DNA of 64,000 nucleotides from Shewanella woodyi ATCC 51908 (lineage in GTDB: Bacteria; Pseudomonadota; Gammaproteobacteria; Enterobacterales; Shewanellaceae): the NCBI RefSeq assembly GCF_000019525.1, contig NC_010506.1:1240001-1304000 (forward strand). Reading direction: 5' to 3'. Position 1 is the first letter of the stretch. Every line of letters begins with the position of its first letter. Below, piece after piece: positions 18,247 through 27,236 of this stretch. Both the position numbers and the translations under genes were made by a program. Below the pieces are notes generated by a model that did no database searches, was not told the origin of the DNA, and saw nothing but the letters and a program-made list of their open reading frames with translations.

Positions 18247-20172
18247 ATGAGCAAAGCTACCATCTTTACCCCTGACGATGTGTCGCATATATCAAACCGT
18301 TTAGAACTGCTTGCCCCAGCAAAAAATGCTGAGTTTGGTATGGAAGCGATTCTGCATGGTGCCGATGCGGTATACATTGGCGGGCCTGAATTTGGTGCAC
18401 GCGCAACCGCGGGGAACAGTGTTGAGGATATTGCTCGGCTCTGTGCTTTCGCCCATAAATACCATGCTCAGGTTTTTGTCGCTATCAATACCATCTTGAT
18501 GGATGACGAACTTGCTGGTGCTGAAAAGTTGATCTGGCAAGTGTACGAGGCGGGAGCGGACGCGCTTATTGTCCAAGATATGGGCGTGCTTCAGCTCGAC
18601 CTTCCTCCTATTGCTCTGCATGCCAGTACTCAGATGGATAACCGCACTGCAGAGAAAGCGGTATTTTTAGAGCAGGTGGGCTTCTCTCAGGTGGTGCTCG
18701 CTCGTGAGCTGGGTTTAAGTCAGATCCGTGAAGTGGCAGCGCACACTAAGATGCAGCTTGAGTTCTTTATCCATGGTGCGCTCTGTGTGGCCTATTCAGG
18801 TTTGTGTAATTTAAGTCATGCCTTTAGTAATCGCAGTGCTAACCGAGGTGAGTGTTCTCAGATGTGTCGCTTGCCGGGTGAACTTAAGACCCGACAAGGT
18901 GAAGTGCTTGCCGAAAATGAGCATCTGTTGTCCCTTAAAGATAATAACCAGACGGACAACCTTGAAGCCTTAATTGATGCGGGGGTTCGCTCATTTAAGA
19001 TTGAAGGGCGCCTGAAAGATATTAACTATGTGAAAAATGTCACCGCGCATTACCGTCAAGAACTGGATAAGATCATCGCCCGTCGCCCAGAGCTTAAGGC
19101 GTCATCCCATGGTCGTTCACTGCACACCTTTACTCCCAATGTTGAGAAGACATTTAACCGTGGCCGTACCGATTACTTTGTGAATGAACGTAGCCAAGGT
19201 GTGAGTGATTTCCGCTCTCCTAAATATATTGGTGAAGAGGTTGCGACAGTCAAACGTCTTGGTAAAGACTTTATTGAACTGGAGTCGACGCATACCTTTA
19301 ATAACGGTGATGGCCTCTGTTATTTTCCTGCCAATTACACTAAAGCCAAACAGTCTGATGACAAGTTACAAGGGTTGCGAGTCAACCGCGCTGAGGGGTT
19401 AAAACTGCATGTGTTAACGGTGCCTGGCGATCTTGAAGTGGGCATGACTATCTACCGAAATCGTGACCAAGCCTTTGAGGCAGTACTTGCCAAAGAGTCC
19501 TCTAAACGCTCAATTGATGTCGATATCGTGATTGCTGATACCAGTGATGGCATCAAGATGACCATGACCGATCTGTATGGTCATCAAGGTGAGGTGAGCT
19601 TAGTCATGGATAAGCAGCCGGCGAACGACCAAGAGTCCGCCAGCGGTAAGTTACGCAAACAGCTGGCAAAACTAGGCAGTACCGATTTTGTGGCCAGAAA
19701 GGTAAGTATTGAAACTGAGCTGATCTGGTTTGCACCAGCATCTGTCATCAATGGACTTCGCCGTGATACCGTAGCCGCACTTGAAAAAGCCCGGGTTGAT
19801 GAGTATCAAAGACCTAAGCCTTGGAAGCATAATCAAGACGCTATGTATCCTACTAAGCATCTGAGTTATCTCGCTAATGTGGCAAATCAAAAATCGAAAG
19901 ATTTTTATCAGCAGCATGGTGTGATTGAGATTGAAGATACCTATGAGAAGAACGGGATAACAGAGGAGGTGCCCCTAATGGTCACTAAACACTGTTTACG
20001 TTTTAACTTTAATCTCTGCCCTAAAGAGGTCCCAGGGATAAAAGCTGAACCTATGGTGCTTGAGATCGGTAAAGATGTATTGAAGTTGGTTTTCGATTGC
20101 CCTAAGTGTGAAATGCTAGTGGTAGGTGCCAACCGTCAGGTTAAGAGCGACGGCAGAGAAGTCGTGAACTAG
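18247..20172 (+). CDS. rlhA: 23S rRNA C2501 hydroxylase RlhA (peptidase U32 family)
   Basis: A 641-residue U32-family protein. It opens with the U32 core RLELLAPAKNAEFGMEAI and GADAVYIGGPEFGARA, and carries the Cys-rich signature CVAYSGLCNLSH followed by NRGECSQMCRLPG. The length and the second half, ending in a Cys pair (FDCPKCEMLV), match E. coli RlhA (YdcP, about 650 residues) better than the shorter TrhP/YegQ. RlhA hydroxylates C2501 of 23S rRNA to 5-hydroxycytidine. ATG 18247 is used; a GTG three codons earlier is possible. A TATAAT at 18199-18204 could be the -10 box. A strong terminator follows. Confidence 0.88.
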   Translation: MSKATIFTPDDVSHISNRLELLAPAKNAEFGMEAILHGADAVYIGGPEFGARATAGNSVEDIARLCAFAHKYHAQVFVAINTILMDDELAGAEKLIWQVYEAGADALIVQDMGVLQLDLPPIALHASTQMDNRTAEKAVFLEQVGFSQVVLARELGLSQIREVAAHTKMQLEFFIHGALCVAYSGLCNLSHAFSNRSANRGECSQMCRLPGELKTRQGEVLAENEHLLSLKDNNQTDNLEALIDAGVRSFKIEGRLKDINYVKNVTAHYRQELDKIIARRPELKASSHGRSLHTFTPNVEKTFNRGRTDYFVNERSQGVSDFRSPKYIGEEVATVKRLGKDFIELESTHTFNNGDGLCYFPANYTKAKQSDDKLQGLRVNRAEGLKLHVLTVPGDLEVGMTIYRNRDQAFEAVLAKESSKRSIDVDIVIADTSDGIKMTMTDLYGHQGEVSLVMDKQPANDQESASGKLRKQLAKLGSTDFVARKVSIETELIWFAPASVINGLRRDTVAALEKARVDEYQRPKPWKHNQDAMYPTKHLSYLANVANQKSKDFYQQHGVIEIEDTYEKNGITEEVPLMVTKHCLRFNFNLCPKEVPGIKAEPMVLEIGKDVLKLVFDCPKCEMLVVGANRQVKSDGREVVN

Positions 20173-20212
20173 CCTTCGTTAACCCGCTAGGTTAACAGTT
20201 ATAAATATCTTC

Positions 20213-20249
20213 AAGAGCGCCGACTATTTACCAGTAGTGGCGCTCTTTT
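20213..20249 (+). terminator. Intrinsic terminator after rlhA
   Basis: AAGAGCGCC and GGCGCTCTT pair across a 17-base loop and are followed by TT; the G+C-rich stem is strong. Confidence 0.8.
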
Positions 20250-20296
20250 GCTTATAACGTGTTATGTTATTTTTTTAAATAATTAAGGGAAATAGC

Positions 20297-20671
20297 ATGG
20301 GATTATTAGATTCGTTAATGGGCAACGCTTCAGAGGTTAATTTAGAGGAGTTAACCGAGGAGCTAAACCCGATAATGGGGGATAACGAGCAGTTACATCT
20401 TGCCTATAAAGTCATTCGTGACATGTTTGTATTTACAAATAAGCGATTGATCTTGATTGATAAGCAGGGGATGACGGGCAAGAAGGTGAGTTATCACTCT
20501 ATACCCTACAAAGCGATCACCCACTTTGAGGTGGAAACTGCTGGCCGCTTCGATATGGATTCAGAACTAAAGCTCTGGATCTCTGGTCAAAAAGAGCCTC
20601 TGGTTAAAGAGCTCAAAAAGGGAACTGACGTGGTTGGCATTCAGAAAACCATAGCCAATTTTTCTCTCTAG
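20297..20671 (+). CDS. Bacterial PH-domain protein (bPH_1 family)
   Basis: A 124-residue soluble protein. The whole chain reads as one bacterial pleckstrin-homology domain: MFVFTNKRLILIDKQGMTGK, then HSIPYKAITHFEVETAG and a closing helix VVGIQKTIANF. The family (PF08000 type) has no settled function in bacteria. The start has TAAGGGAAAT just upstream. It stands alone between the rlhA terminator and a long repeat region. Confidence 0.85.
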   Translation: MGLLDSLMGNASEVNLEELTEELNPIMGDNEQLHLAYKVIRDMFVFTNKRLILIDKQGMTGKKVSYHSIPYKAITHFEVETAGRFDMDSELKLWISGQKEPLVKELKKGTDVVGIQKTIANFSL

Positions 20672-20714
20672 TTTTCGGTAGAAAACTTTTACTACAGATT
20701 TTGGTCACTTGTTG

Positions 20715-21412
20715 GATAACAAGCTTGATGACTTGCCTGATAGCAAGTTTCAAATATCTTTTTGAGTTAGACTCATTGGGCGGGTTTGGTGTTTGGTTGG
20801 TTTGCTGGATACCATGACTTCAATTCAGTTAATTGCTTGCAGCAGGTTGAGCCACATTGTCGGATAACAATGCTTCAAGTCTCTTTTTGATTGGGTTCAT
20901 TTGGCAGAGTTGGTATTGGGTTTATTTGCTGAGTACCATAGCTAAGTTGGTGTTTATTGCTTGCAGCATGCTGAATGTATGAATACTTCTGCGGGACGCT
21001 GTGAAGCCATCCTTGGCCGCTCTGCGGTTTCATCCTTGAAACCGAAGCCCACAGACGCATTCACACCTGACTCAGATTCCTACTTGAGCATCTCTTCAAT
21101 TTGGGCTAATGAACTACGACCCCTTTATTGTTGATTTTAGATATGGATATCGTTGCAAGTATATCTGACCTCCAAGGTCTTAAGCGTTCCAGACCCTTTA
21201 AAGACATTCCCCATATCCCTATGGGTCAGTGGAGGAAATGCAGAAAAAATGTCTGGAACATTCTCTGCCCTGTAGTCTCTACGATGACATCTGATGTGAA
21301 TGGATTCACAAATGCCGTGGTGACAGGATGTCATAGAACGGCCATGCCACCAACGCCCTCAGCCGCATTCACACCTGATTGTTTATCTCTTCGAATTAGG
21401 CTCTTGTTGTGA
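20715..21412 (+). repeat. Long modular repeat, copy A (inverted relative to copy B at 48785-49432)
   Basis: About 700 bases without a credible gene. Read forward it matches the reverse complement of 48785-49432. The block 20955-21172 matches 48975-49192 at 217 of 218 positions; flanking parts are more diverged, and copy A carries roughly 45-50 extra bases after 21172. Its left part holds two degenerate tandem units of about 130 bases, each with GATAACAA..., a (T)TTGCTG(G/A)(G)TACCAT element and ATTGCTTGCAGCA. Its right part holds the nested inverted repeat ATGACATC / GTGAAT-GG-ATTCAC / GATGTCAT at about 21283-21334. Function unknown; a mobile or recombining intergenic element is inferred from near-identity of distant copies. 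Confidence 0.85.
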
Positions 21413-21457
21413 CTAACAATTGGACATAAAAGAGTTCGTGCTTAGGGTTTAAAAATG

Positions 21458-21515
21458 GGGGATTAGGAAGTGTCTGGTAATCAAATAAAATTTACACTGA
21501 CTCTGACTAATCCCC
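21458..21515. repeat. Short element with 9-bp terminal inverted repeats
   Basis: GGGGATTAG (21458-21466) and CTAATCCCC (21507-21515) are perfect inverted repeats bounding 58 bases that include GAAGTGTCTGGTAATC. No ORF. It could be a MITE-like remnant. The bases from here to 21764 hold nothing else I can name; they are AT-rich and include the presumed promoter of the ankyrin gene. Confidence 0.4.
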
Positions 21516-21764
21516 ACGTATCCTTAAATGTACTAACGGTCATCTTAAGCTGGGCTGACTTTTAAAATGAGGGGAGGGTCGTAGAATGCAAGACATCTCT
21601 CTTTTGAAATCCAAATCGATGATTTATTATGAGTGATTTTGTTTAAATTTTTTAGAGGTTTAGAAGGGAAGGTTATTAGTTTTTACTTGTGGTTTTCTTT
21701 TTTGAGTATTAAGTTTAGTGTTGAATGTTATTTTTAATGGATTAGAACTATTTAAGGATGAATC

Positions 21765-22121
21765 ATGAATAGAAAAATGATTGCTTTTTCGGGCTTTGCT
21801 ATTGGTTTTCTTTTATCAACGACGGCTTCTGCGACATCGTTTAGTGAGCAGGATATAATGTTGTATGAGAATGCTGCTGGGCGTGGGAAACTGCAACAGA
21901 TAAAGGATTTTATTGCTCAAGGCATGCCTGTCGATGCGAAAAGAGAGTACAGTATGTCAGGTGCGACTCCTTTGATGCTGAGCTTAAAATTCTGCAAGCC
22001 TGAAATCGTGAGTTTCTTACTCAAGCAAGGTGCTAGCTTAACGATAAAAGATGAAGATGGGGAGACAGCAACTGATTATGCTAAAAAGGCATGTGATGAG
22101 GTTAAGTCGCTAATCTTATAA
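21765..22121 (+). CDS. Secreted ankyrin-repeat protein, small
   Basis: A 118-residue protein. The signal peptide is MNRKMIAFSGFAIGFLLSTT with cleavage near ASA/TSF. Two to three ankyrin repeats follow: YENAAGRGKLQQIKDFIAQG, GATPLMLSLKFCKPEIVSFL and a final DEDGETATDYAKKACDEV. Ankyrin repeats bind proteins; no partner is visible. AAGGA lies six bases before the start. It sits right after the repeat-bearing stretch and its codon use is more AT-rich than the core genes nearby. Confidence 0.85.
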   Translation: MNRKMIAFSGFAIGFLLSTTASATSFSEQDIMLYENAAGRGKLQQIKDFIAQGMPVDAKREYSMSGATPLMLSLKFCKPEIVSFLLKQGASLTIKDEDGETATDYAKKACDEVKSLIL

Positions 22122-22254
22122 TTTTAATATGGTAACTCCTAGTTATGCTAATGGTGCCACTCCTAATACTAAGCTGAATGTAGACAAACTAGAGAATGTA
22201 ACTAGCCTTCATTCGAAGGCTTGCCAACTTAGCGAGAAACTAGCTATATCGTCA

Positions 22255-22533
22255 TTAAGTGCGATATAGCACTTTAATCACATGCCAACCAAACTTGGTT
22301 TTTACTAGATGTGGTGTGATCAGCTCGCCGGTAAAACAGACTTTATCGAAAGCGGGAACCATCTGACCTTTCTTAAATTCGCCTAAACTGCCGCCTTTCT
22401 TACCCGATGGACAGGTAGAGTGCTTTTTGGCTAATTGGTCAAATTTTGCACCTTTATTGAGCTTTTGAATTATCTCTTCGGCTAGCTCTTTATGTTTGAC
22501 CAAAATGTGGAGGGCGGAAGCGGTTCTTGCCAT
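22255..22533 (-). CDS. ppiC: Parvulin-type peptidyl-prolyl isomerase
   Basis: At 92 residues it is the same size as E. coli PpiC (93), a cytoplasmic single-domain parvulin. Motifs: [17 protein letters not shown], the central [20 protein letters not shown], and [14 protein letters not shown]. It catalyses cis-trans isomerisation of prolyl bonds. The stop codon lies in a GCTATATCG/CGATATAGC inverted repeat (22243-22270). It stands alone. Confidence 0.95.
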   Translation of the reverse strand: MARTASALHILVKHKELAEEIIQKLNKGAKFDQLAKKHSTCPSGKKGGSLGEFKKGQMVPAFDKVCFTGELITPHLVKTKFGWHVIKVLYRT

Positions 22534-22701
22534 GTTTTAGGCTCTTTATCTGTATGTACGTGGTGTTGATTATACCGAGTATGTTGTCGAGAACCTAAGT
22601 TAAACGGGAGTTTTTTGGTCTTGATTATCTTGATGAATGAAAAGTATCAACTTTTCAGCTGACCATACTCAATTGAGTTTGTGCAATCCATGTCCTACAT
22701 T

Positions 22702-22743
22702 TATTAGATAGCAATTACTAGATACTCATTATTAGATAGCAAT
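22702..22743. promoter_or_regulatory. 14-base direct repeat upstream of the binding-protein/kinase operon
   Basis: TATTAGATAGCAAT occurs at 22702-22715 and again at 22730-22743, 28 bases apart start to start, ending 38 bases before the next gene. Spacing near three helical turns suits a regulator binding on one face. The regulator is unknown. Confidence 0.35.
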
Positions 22744-22781
22744 GCCGCCGATCAAACTGATCTCTTTGAGGAGATATCGAG

Positions 22782-24062
22782 ATGCTAAAAGCGACCCGTT
22801 TTTCAGGTAGACATTATTTGACGAGATGGACCTCTGTAGCCCATAGGTTATTTAATCCGTCCTCTCTCCTATTTTTCTCTCTATTTTTAAGCACTTTTAT
22901 TGCCACTGGAGTGTGGGCTCAGGCCTCTGAGGTTGAGTCGAGCCAAGAGGAGATCTTGCTTGGGATGTCCACCGCACTGAGCGGGCCCGCTGAGCAGCTA
23001 GGTAAAAATATGTTGTTAGGCGTGAATATGCAGTTTGCAAAGGAGAATAGCCAAGGTGGGATTAACGGACGTCAGCTACGTTTAATTGCAATGGACGATG
23101 GTTATGAGCCTAACCGAACCGCGCCAAATATGAGGACCTTGATTGAGCAAGATAAAGTGCTTGCTGTGATCGGTAATGTTGGGACACCCACTGCAATTTC
23201 AGCTATCCCCATCGCCAATGAAAAGCAGACTTTACTGTTTGCTCCATTTACAGGCGCTGGTGTATTACGTAAGACACCACCTGATCGCTACATTATAAAT
23301 TATCGAGCAAGCTATGCAGAAGAGACATCGACTATGGTTGATGCTTTGATTAAACATGCGGGCCTTAAACCTGAAGAGATAGCTTTTTTTACCCAAAGAG
23401 ATGGCTATGGTGATGCTGGATATATCGGCGGTATCACTGCTTTACTAAAAAATGGTTTGAAGTCTAAGTCTCAGGTTGTTCATGGCCGATATGAGCGAAA
23501 CACCCTCTCGGTAGATAATGCACTTGCCGATATCATCTTGGCAGAGGTTACCCCAAAAGCGATTATTATGGTTGGTGCATATGCCCCTTGTGCCCGTTTT
23601 ATTAAACTTGCCAGAGAGTCTGGGGTGAATGCGTTATTTCTGAATGTGTCCTTTGTGGGAAGTGCACCTTTGGCGAAGCAATTAGGGGAGAGTGTAAAAG
23701 GGGTGGTTGTGACTCAGGTTGTGCCGCATCCTGAAAACCTTTCATTGCCCGTTGTTAAAGAGTACCAGGATGCATTAACAGCCTTTGCCCCAGATGCGCT
23801 ACCTTCATTTGGTAGCTTAGAGGGGTATATTGCAGCCAAGATCATGACAAAAGCATTAAAAACGATAAGCGGTAAACCAACGAGAGAGTCGCTTATTGAT
23901 GCACTGGAGGCCCTAGGTAAGTTTGATGCTGGTGTGGGGAATTCGCTCTACTTTGACGCGAATAGTCACCAAGCAAGCCATATGGTTTGGCCCACCCGTT
24001 TAGAGAAAGGCAAGTTTGTCTCTTTTGAATGGTCTGATATCGCCTCTTTTATTGAGCAGTAA
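22782..24062 (+). CDS. Periplasmic ligand-binding protein (branched-chain amino-acid type), probably a kinase partner
   Basis: A 426-residue type I periplasmic binding protein (Peripla_BP_6 family). An unusually long basic N-terminus (about 30 residues) precedes the hydrophobic signal segment, cleaved near VWA/QAS. Then come the family motifs: ILLGMSTALSGPAEQLGKNM, GGINGRQLRLIAMDDGYEPN, and VLAVIGNVGTPTAISAIPIA. Such proteins bind amino acids or small organic ligands. No permease or ATPase genes are adjacent; instead a membrane histidine kinase follows 12 bases downstream. This suggests it senses a ligand and signals to the kinase rather than feeding a transporter (inference). Confidence 0.86.
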   Translation: MLKATRFSGRHYLTRWTSVAHRLFNPSSLLFFSLFLSTFIATGVWAQASEVESSQEEILLGMSTALSGPAEQLGKNMLLGVNMQFAKENSQGGINGRQLRLIAMDDGYEPNRTAPNMRTLIEQDKVLAVIGNVGTPTAISAIPIANEKQTLLFAPFTGAGVLRKTPPDRYIINYRASYAEETSTMVDALIKHAGLKPEEIAFFTQRDGYGDAGYIGGITALLKNGLKSKSQVVHGRYERNTLSVDNALADIILAEVTPKAIIMVGAYAPCARFIKLARESGVNALFLNVSFVGSAPLAKQLGESVKGVVVTQVVPHPENLSLPVVKEYQDALTAFAPDALPSFGSLEGYIAAKIMTKALKTISGKPTRESLIDALEALGKFDAGVGNSLYFDANSHQASHMVWPTRLEKGKFVSFEWSDIASFIEQ

Positions 24063-24074
24063 TAGCGCTGAATT

Positions 24075-26174
24075 ATGACTGAATCATCCATTGAAGCAAA
24101 ACGTGTAGGAAAGATGCTGTGGGCCATCATCGGCCTGACGGTCGTGATCACTATCGGGGTTAATCTCTCCATGGGCTGGGGGATCACCAATCAGCGAGAT
24201 CAGTTAGCTGAGTTGGCAAATGAAACGATTAGATTTGCAGAGGATGAGTCAACGGTCCGTTTTGAGCTGGGAAGAGGAAGACTTGAGTTAATTAAGTTAC
24301 TTAATCTTGATGAAACCGTGGATGAGGATGCGGGTACAGCCTCAATAGTAAACCTTCAGCGTAGTATAGAATCTCTTACGACTCCTCAAATTTTATCTTC
24401 ATCCGAACATGAAAGTGAGCAGCAACTGTCTCGCTGGGAAGTGTTAAAGAGAAAGGGGCAGGAGTTCAGCCGTTTATTGGTGACAGTTCAGTTGTGGCGA
24501 AGTCGTAATGAGTCATTAAACCAGAATATAAGAGATAAAATATCATTAGATAAAGTGCGTAATCGTTTGCAGGATCTTCATGGCTTAATTAACGACTCCG
24601 CTGGGCGTGAGAGGATACGTTCTTCACTTCAAATTAGACAATATCAGAAAGCTAAAGCTAGTGCCGCTGATAAGCTTGCCCGTGAGATTGTTGCGACATA
24701 TTTGGAAAAACTACGTGGAGGCCGAGATAACCTTCAAATTGAGATTGCCAGCATTCAGCAGCTAGTTGAAGTGTTAGATGGCGTTGATCAATATGACCTT
24801 TTAGCGGATATCAAGGACAACAAGTTAAAACCAGTGCTTGTACGTCTTCAGCGAGATATGGAGGCGGTATTTTCTAATAGCGATATCAATGGTGAGCTAG
24901 AACTGGAAGCGTTAAGAGTCTCCTTGTTTGGTGATAACTATAATATCGATGAGAAGCACCAGACCATCCATGTTAGCCAAGGTGGGTTTTACACTCTGCG
25001 CCGCGACTTTCTATCCATGCTGATTGAAAAGGACCTGTTTAAGGAGGAGTTGGAGGCGTTAGTGCTTGATATTGAACAGGAGCTAGGTCGTTTCGTACTT
25101 CTTGAGCAGAATAGACAAAAAGTGATGGATCAGCGCTCTACTGATGAGTTAACGGCAACCTGGATCTGGGTATTAGCGTTAAGTTTTATAGGAGGAGTTA
25201 TTTTTCTGTTTCTTATTCGCAAAGTATTTAGTGCAATTGAGAAGCAGGTTGCTGCTCTTGACCTGTTGAGGGAAAGGGCTGAGAAATCAAGAATGTCTGC
25301 AGAAACAGCATTAAATAAACTGGATTTAGCTCAAGAAACTTTAGTTCAATCGGAAAAAATGGCTGCGTTAGGTACTTTAGTTGCTGGTGTTGCCCATGAG
25401 GTGAATACGCCCATAGGCATCTGCGTTACGGCCACTTCTACTCTCGTCGAGGAGACTGAAAAGCTTCAGGACGATTATAATAATGAGCGTCTAGAGCATG
25501 AGGGGATAGAGAGGTTCTTTGAAATGAGTAAGATGGCTGAAGCATTAATCTCAAGTAACCTCTCCAGAGCTAGGGATTTGATTAAAAGTTTTAAGCAGGT
25601 GGCAGTGGGCCAACATGTTGATGATAGAGCAACATTCGAGTTGCTTTCGTTTATTGAAGAGTCAATGTTGAGTATTAAACATGAGCTTAAAATGGGGAAA
25701 CATAAGCTCAATATTAGTGGTACGGGATCGACCTATGTTCACGTGACACCAAATCATATATGGCAGGTTGCGAGTAACCTGGTACTCAATGCCGTGAGGC
25801 ATGCTTTCAAAGATAGGACCGAAGGCACTATTAACATTGAAGTTGGCGAGATGGCTGACAGTGTTTTTTTCTCAGTTGAAGATGACGGCCACGGTATGGA
25901 TGAGGAGACAATGAAAAAGTGTTTCGATCCTTTTTACACCACGGCCAAGCTAACTGGGGGGAGCGGCCTTGGTTTATCAATTGTGCACAGCTTGATCACC
26001 GAGGGCTTAGGGGGAAGCATAGATGTGGAGTATAAAAATAGAGAAAAAGGCGTGAAGTTTATTGTGAGCTTCCCAAGTGGTTTAGATGATGAGCAAGTCG
26101 CTTCAGTAAAGGAGCAGGACGGGGTAAAGCCTGCACAGGGACTCACTGAGCTCATTGAGCCATTAGAGGAGTAA
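24075..26174 (+). CDS. Membrane sensor histidine kinase, orphan
   Basis: A 699-residue protein. One membrane segment near residues 14-34, a large periplasmic helical region to about 360, a second membrane segment (WIWVLALSFIGGVIFLFLI), then a coiled linker and cytoplasmic kinase. The phospho-acceptor box is VAGVAHEVNTPIG (about 440), like the HisKA group of DctB-type kinases. ATPase boxes: N-box LVLNAVRHAFKD, G1 EDDGHGMDEE, G2 GGSGLGLSIVHSL. No receiver or output domain is attached and no response regulator gene is in the neighbourhood, so its partner lies elsewhere. The 12-base gap to the binding-protein gene indicates one operon and a shared sensory task. Confidence 0.9.
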   Translation: MTESSIEAKRVGKMLWAIIGLTVVITIGVNLSMGWGITNQRDQLAELANETIRFAEDESTVRFELGRGRLELIKLLNLDETVDEDAGTASIVNLQRSIESLTTPQILSSSEHESEQQLSRWEVLKRKGQEFSRLLVTVQLWRSRNESLNQNIRDKISLDKVRNRLQDLHGLINDSAGRERIRSSLQIRQYQKAKASAADKLAREIVATYLEKLRGGRDNLQIEIASIQQLVEVLDGVDQYDLLADIKDNKLKPVLVRLQRDMEAVFSNSDINGELELEALRVSLFGDNYNIDEKHQTIHVSQGGFYTLRRDFLSMLIEKDLFKEELEALVLDIEQELGRFVLLEQNRQKVMDQRSTDELTATWIWVLALSFIGGVIFLFLIRKVFSAIEKQVAALDLLRERAEKSRMSAETALNKLDLAQETLVQSEKMAALGTLVAGVAHEVNTPIGICVTATSTLVEETEKLQDDYNNERLEHEGIERFFEMSKMAEALISSNLSRARDLIKSFKQVAVGQHVDDRATFELLSFIEESMLSIKHELKMGKHKLNISGTGSTYVHVTPNHIWQVASNLVLNAVRHAFKDRTEGTINIEVGEMADSVFFSVEDDGHGMDEETMKKCFDPFYTTAKLTGGSGLGLSIVHSLITEGLGGSIDVEYKNREKGVKFIVSFPSGLDDEQVASVKEQDGVKPAQGLTELIEPLEE

Positions 26175-26205
26175 GCACCACTTAGGATCTCCCCGTTTAA
26201 AACAA

Positions 26206-26235
26206 TGAAGGTTTACCAGCCATGGTAAACCTTCA
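26206..26235. terminator. Strong stem-loop between the kinase gene and rpiA (convergent)
   Basis: TGAAGGTTTACCA-gcca-TGGTAAACCTTCA: a perfect 13-bp stem with a 4-base loop in the gap between convergent genes. There is no T-run, but the position suits a bidirectional terminator. Confidence 0.65.
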
Positions 26236-26324
26236 TAAGTGTTTAAGGGGCAAAGCATTGGAAGCAGGTTTACTTTAGCTATTAAAATTGCTTCCACCCC
26301 TTTTAATCTTGCCTGTAAACGGGT

Positions 26325-26981
26325 CTACTTTAATGTTTTAACACCATCTGGCGAGCCCACTAACAGCACATCAGCGCCGCGATTTGCAAATAGACCGTTA
26401 GTTACAACACCAACTATCTTATTGATCTGCTGCTCAAGCTCTTTTGGATTGACTATCTTCATGTTGTAGACATCCAGAATAATGTTGCCATTATCTGTGA
26501 TAACGCCTTCACGATAAACGGGATCACCACCGAGTTTAACTAGTTGGCGAGCGACATATGAGCGAGCCATAGGGATAACTTCAACGGGTAGTGGGAATTC
26601 ACCTAAAACATCAACCTGCTTAGTGTTATCGACAATACAGATAAACTTATCGGCGACTGCAGCGACGATCTTTTCACGAGTTAAAGCGGCTCCGCCACCT
26701 TTTATCATATCCATATGAGCGTTGATCTCATCGGCGCCATCAACATAGACAGAAAGCTCATCCACAGAGTTAAGATCAAATACAGGTATCCCAAGGTCTT
26801 TCATCTTCTGGGTTGAGGCTTCAGAGCTGGATACTGCTCCCTCAATTTCAGCCTTCATTGTGGCTAAGGCATCGATAAAGTGATTAACAGTAGAGCCGGT
26901 GCCCACACCTACGATACTGTCTTTTTCAACGTATTCTAGTGCTGCCCAACCGGCGGCTTTTTTCATCTCATCTTGTGTCAT
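26325..26981 (-). CDS. rpiA: Ribose-5-phosphate isomerase A
   Basis: Interconverts ribose-5-phosphate and ribulose-5-phosphate in the pentose phosphate pathway. It is 218 residues from ATG 26981, matching E. coli RpiA (219). Motifs: [32 protein letters not shown], the catalytic DGADEIN, and [14 protein letters not shown]. The chosen start has AGGAAG six bases upstream; the reading from 27008 adds nine unconserved residues. It stands alone. Confidence 0.97.
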   Translation of the reverse strand: MTQDEMKKAAGWAALEYVEKDSIVGVGTGSTVNHFIDALATMKAEIEGAVSSSEASTQKMKDLGIPVFDLNSVDELSVYVDGADEINAHMDMIKGGGAALTREKIVAAVADKFICIVDNTKQVDVLGEFPLPVEVIPMARSYVARQLVKLGGDPVYREGVITDNGNIILDVYNMKIVNPKELEQQINKIVGVVTNGLFANRGADVLLVGSPDGVKTLK

Positions 26982-27236
26982 ACTGGCTTCCTGTGAGGAG
27001 TGCTTCATAAAATTCTGTGCGTATTATACGCTTACATCGATAGGAGTGTCAGTCCTCGGGTCGCACTTTTAGTTATAGGGTTAAACACCAAAATTTTCAT
27101 TTTTTATTAGCTGTGTGTATCTTATGTTTGATATTACTGGTGGATTAACCTGATTTTCAGAAGAAAGTCGCTGCTATCCGTTTCGCTCTTCTCTTTTTAT
27201 CTTATTTAGAGAGTTTGTTTAACTTAGGGAGTTATT

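Noticed and set aside
20875..21412. Several 60-95 codon ORFs inside repeat copy A, with counterparts in copy B near 48839-49033
   Set aside because: They do not stay in the same frame between the two copies, lack ribosome sites and overlap each other on both strands. The conservation is at DNA level.
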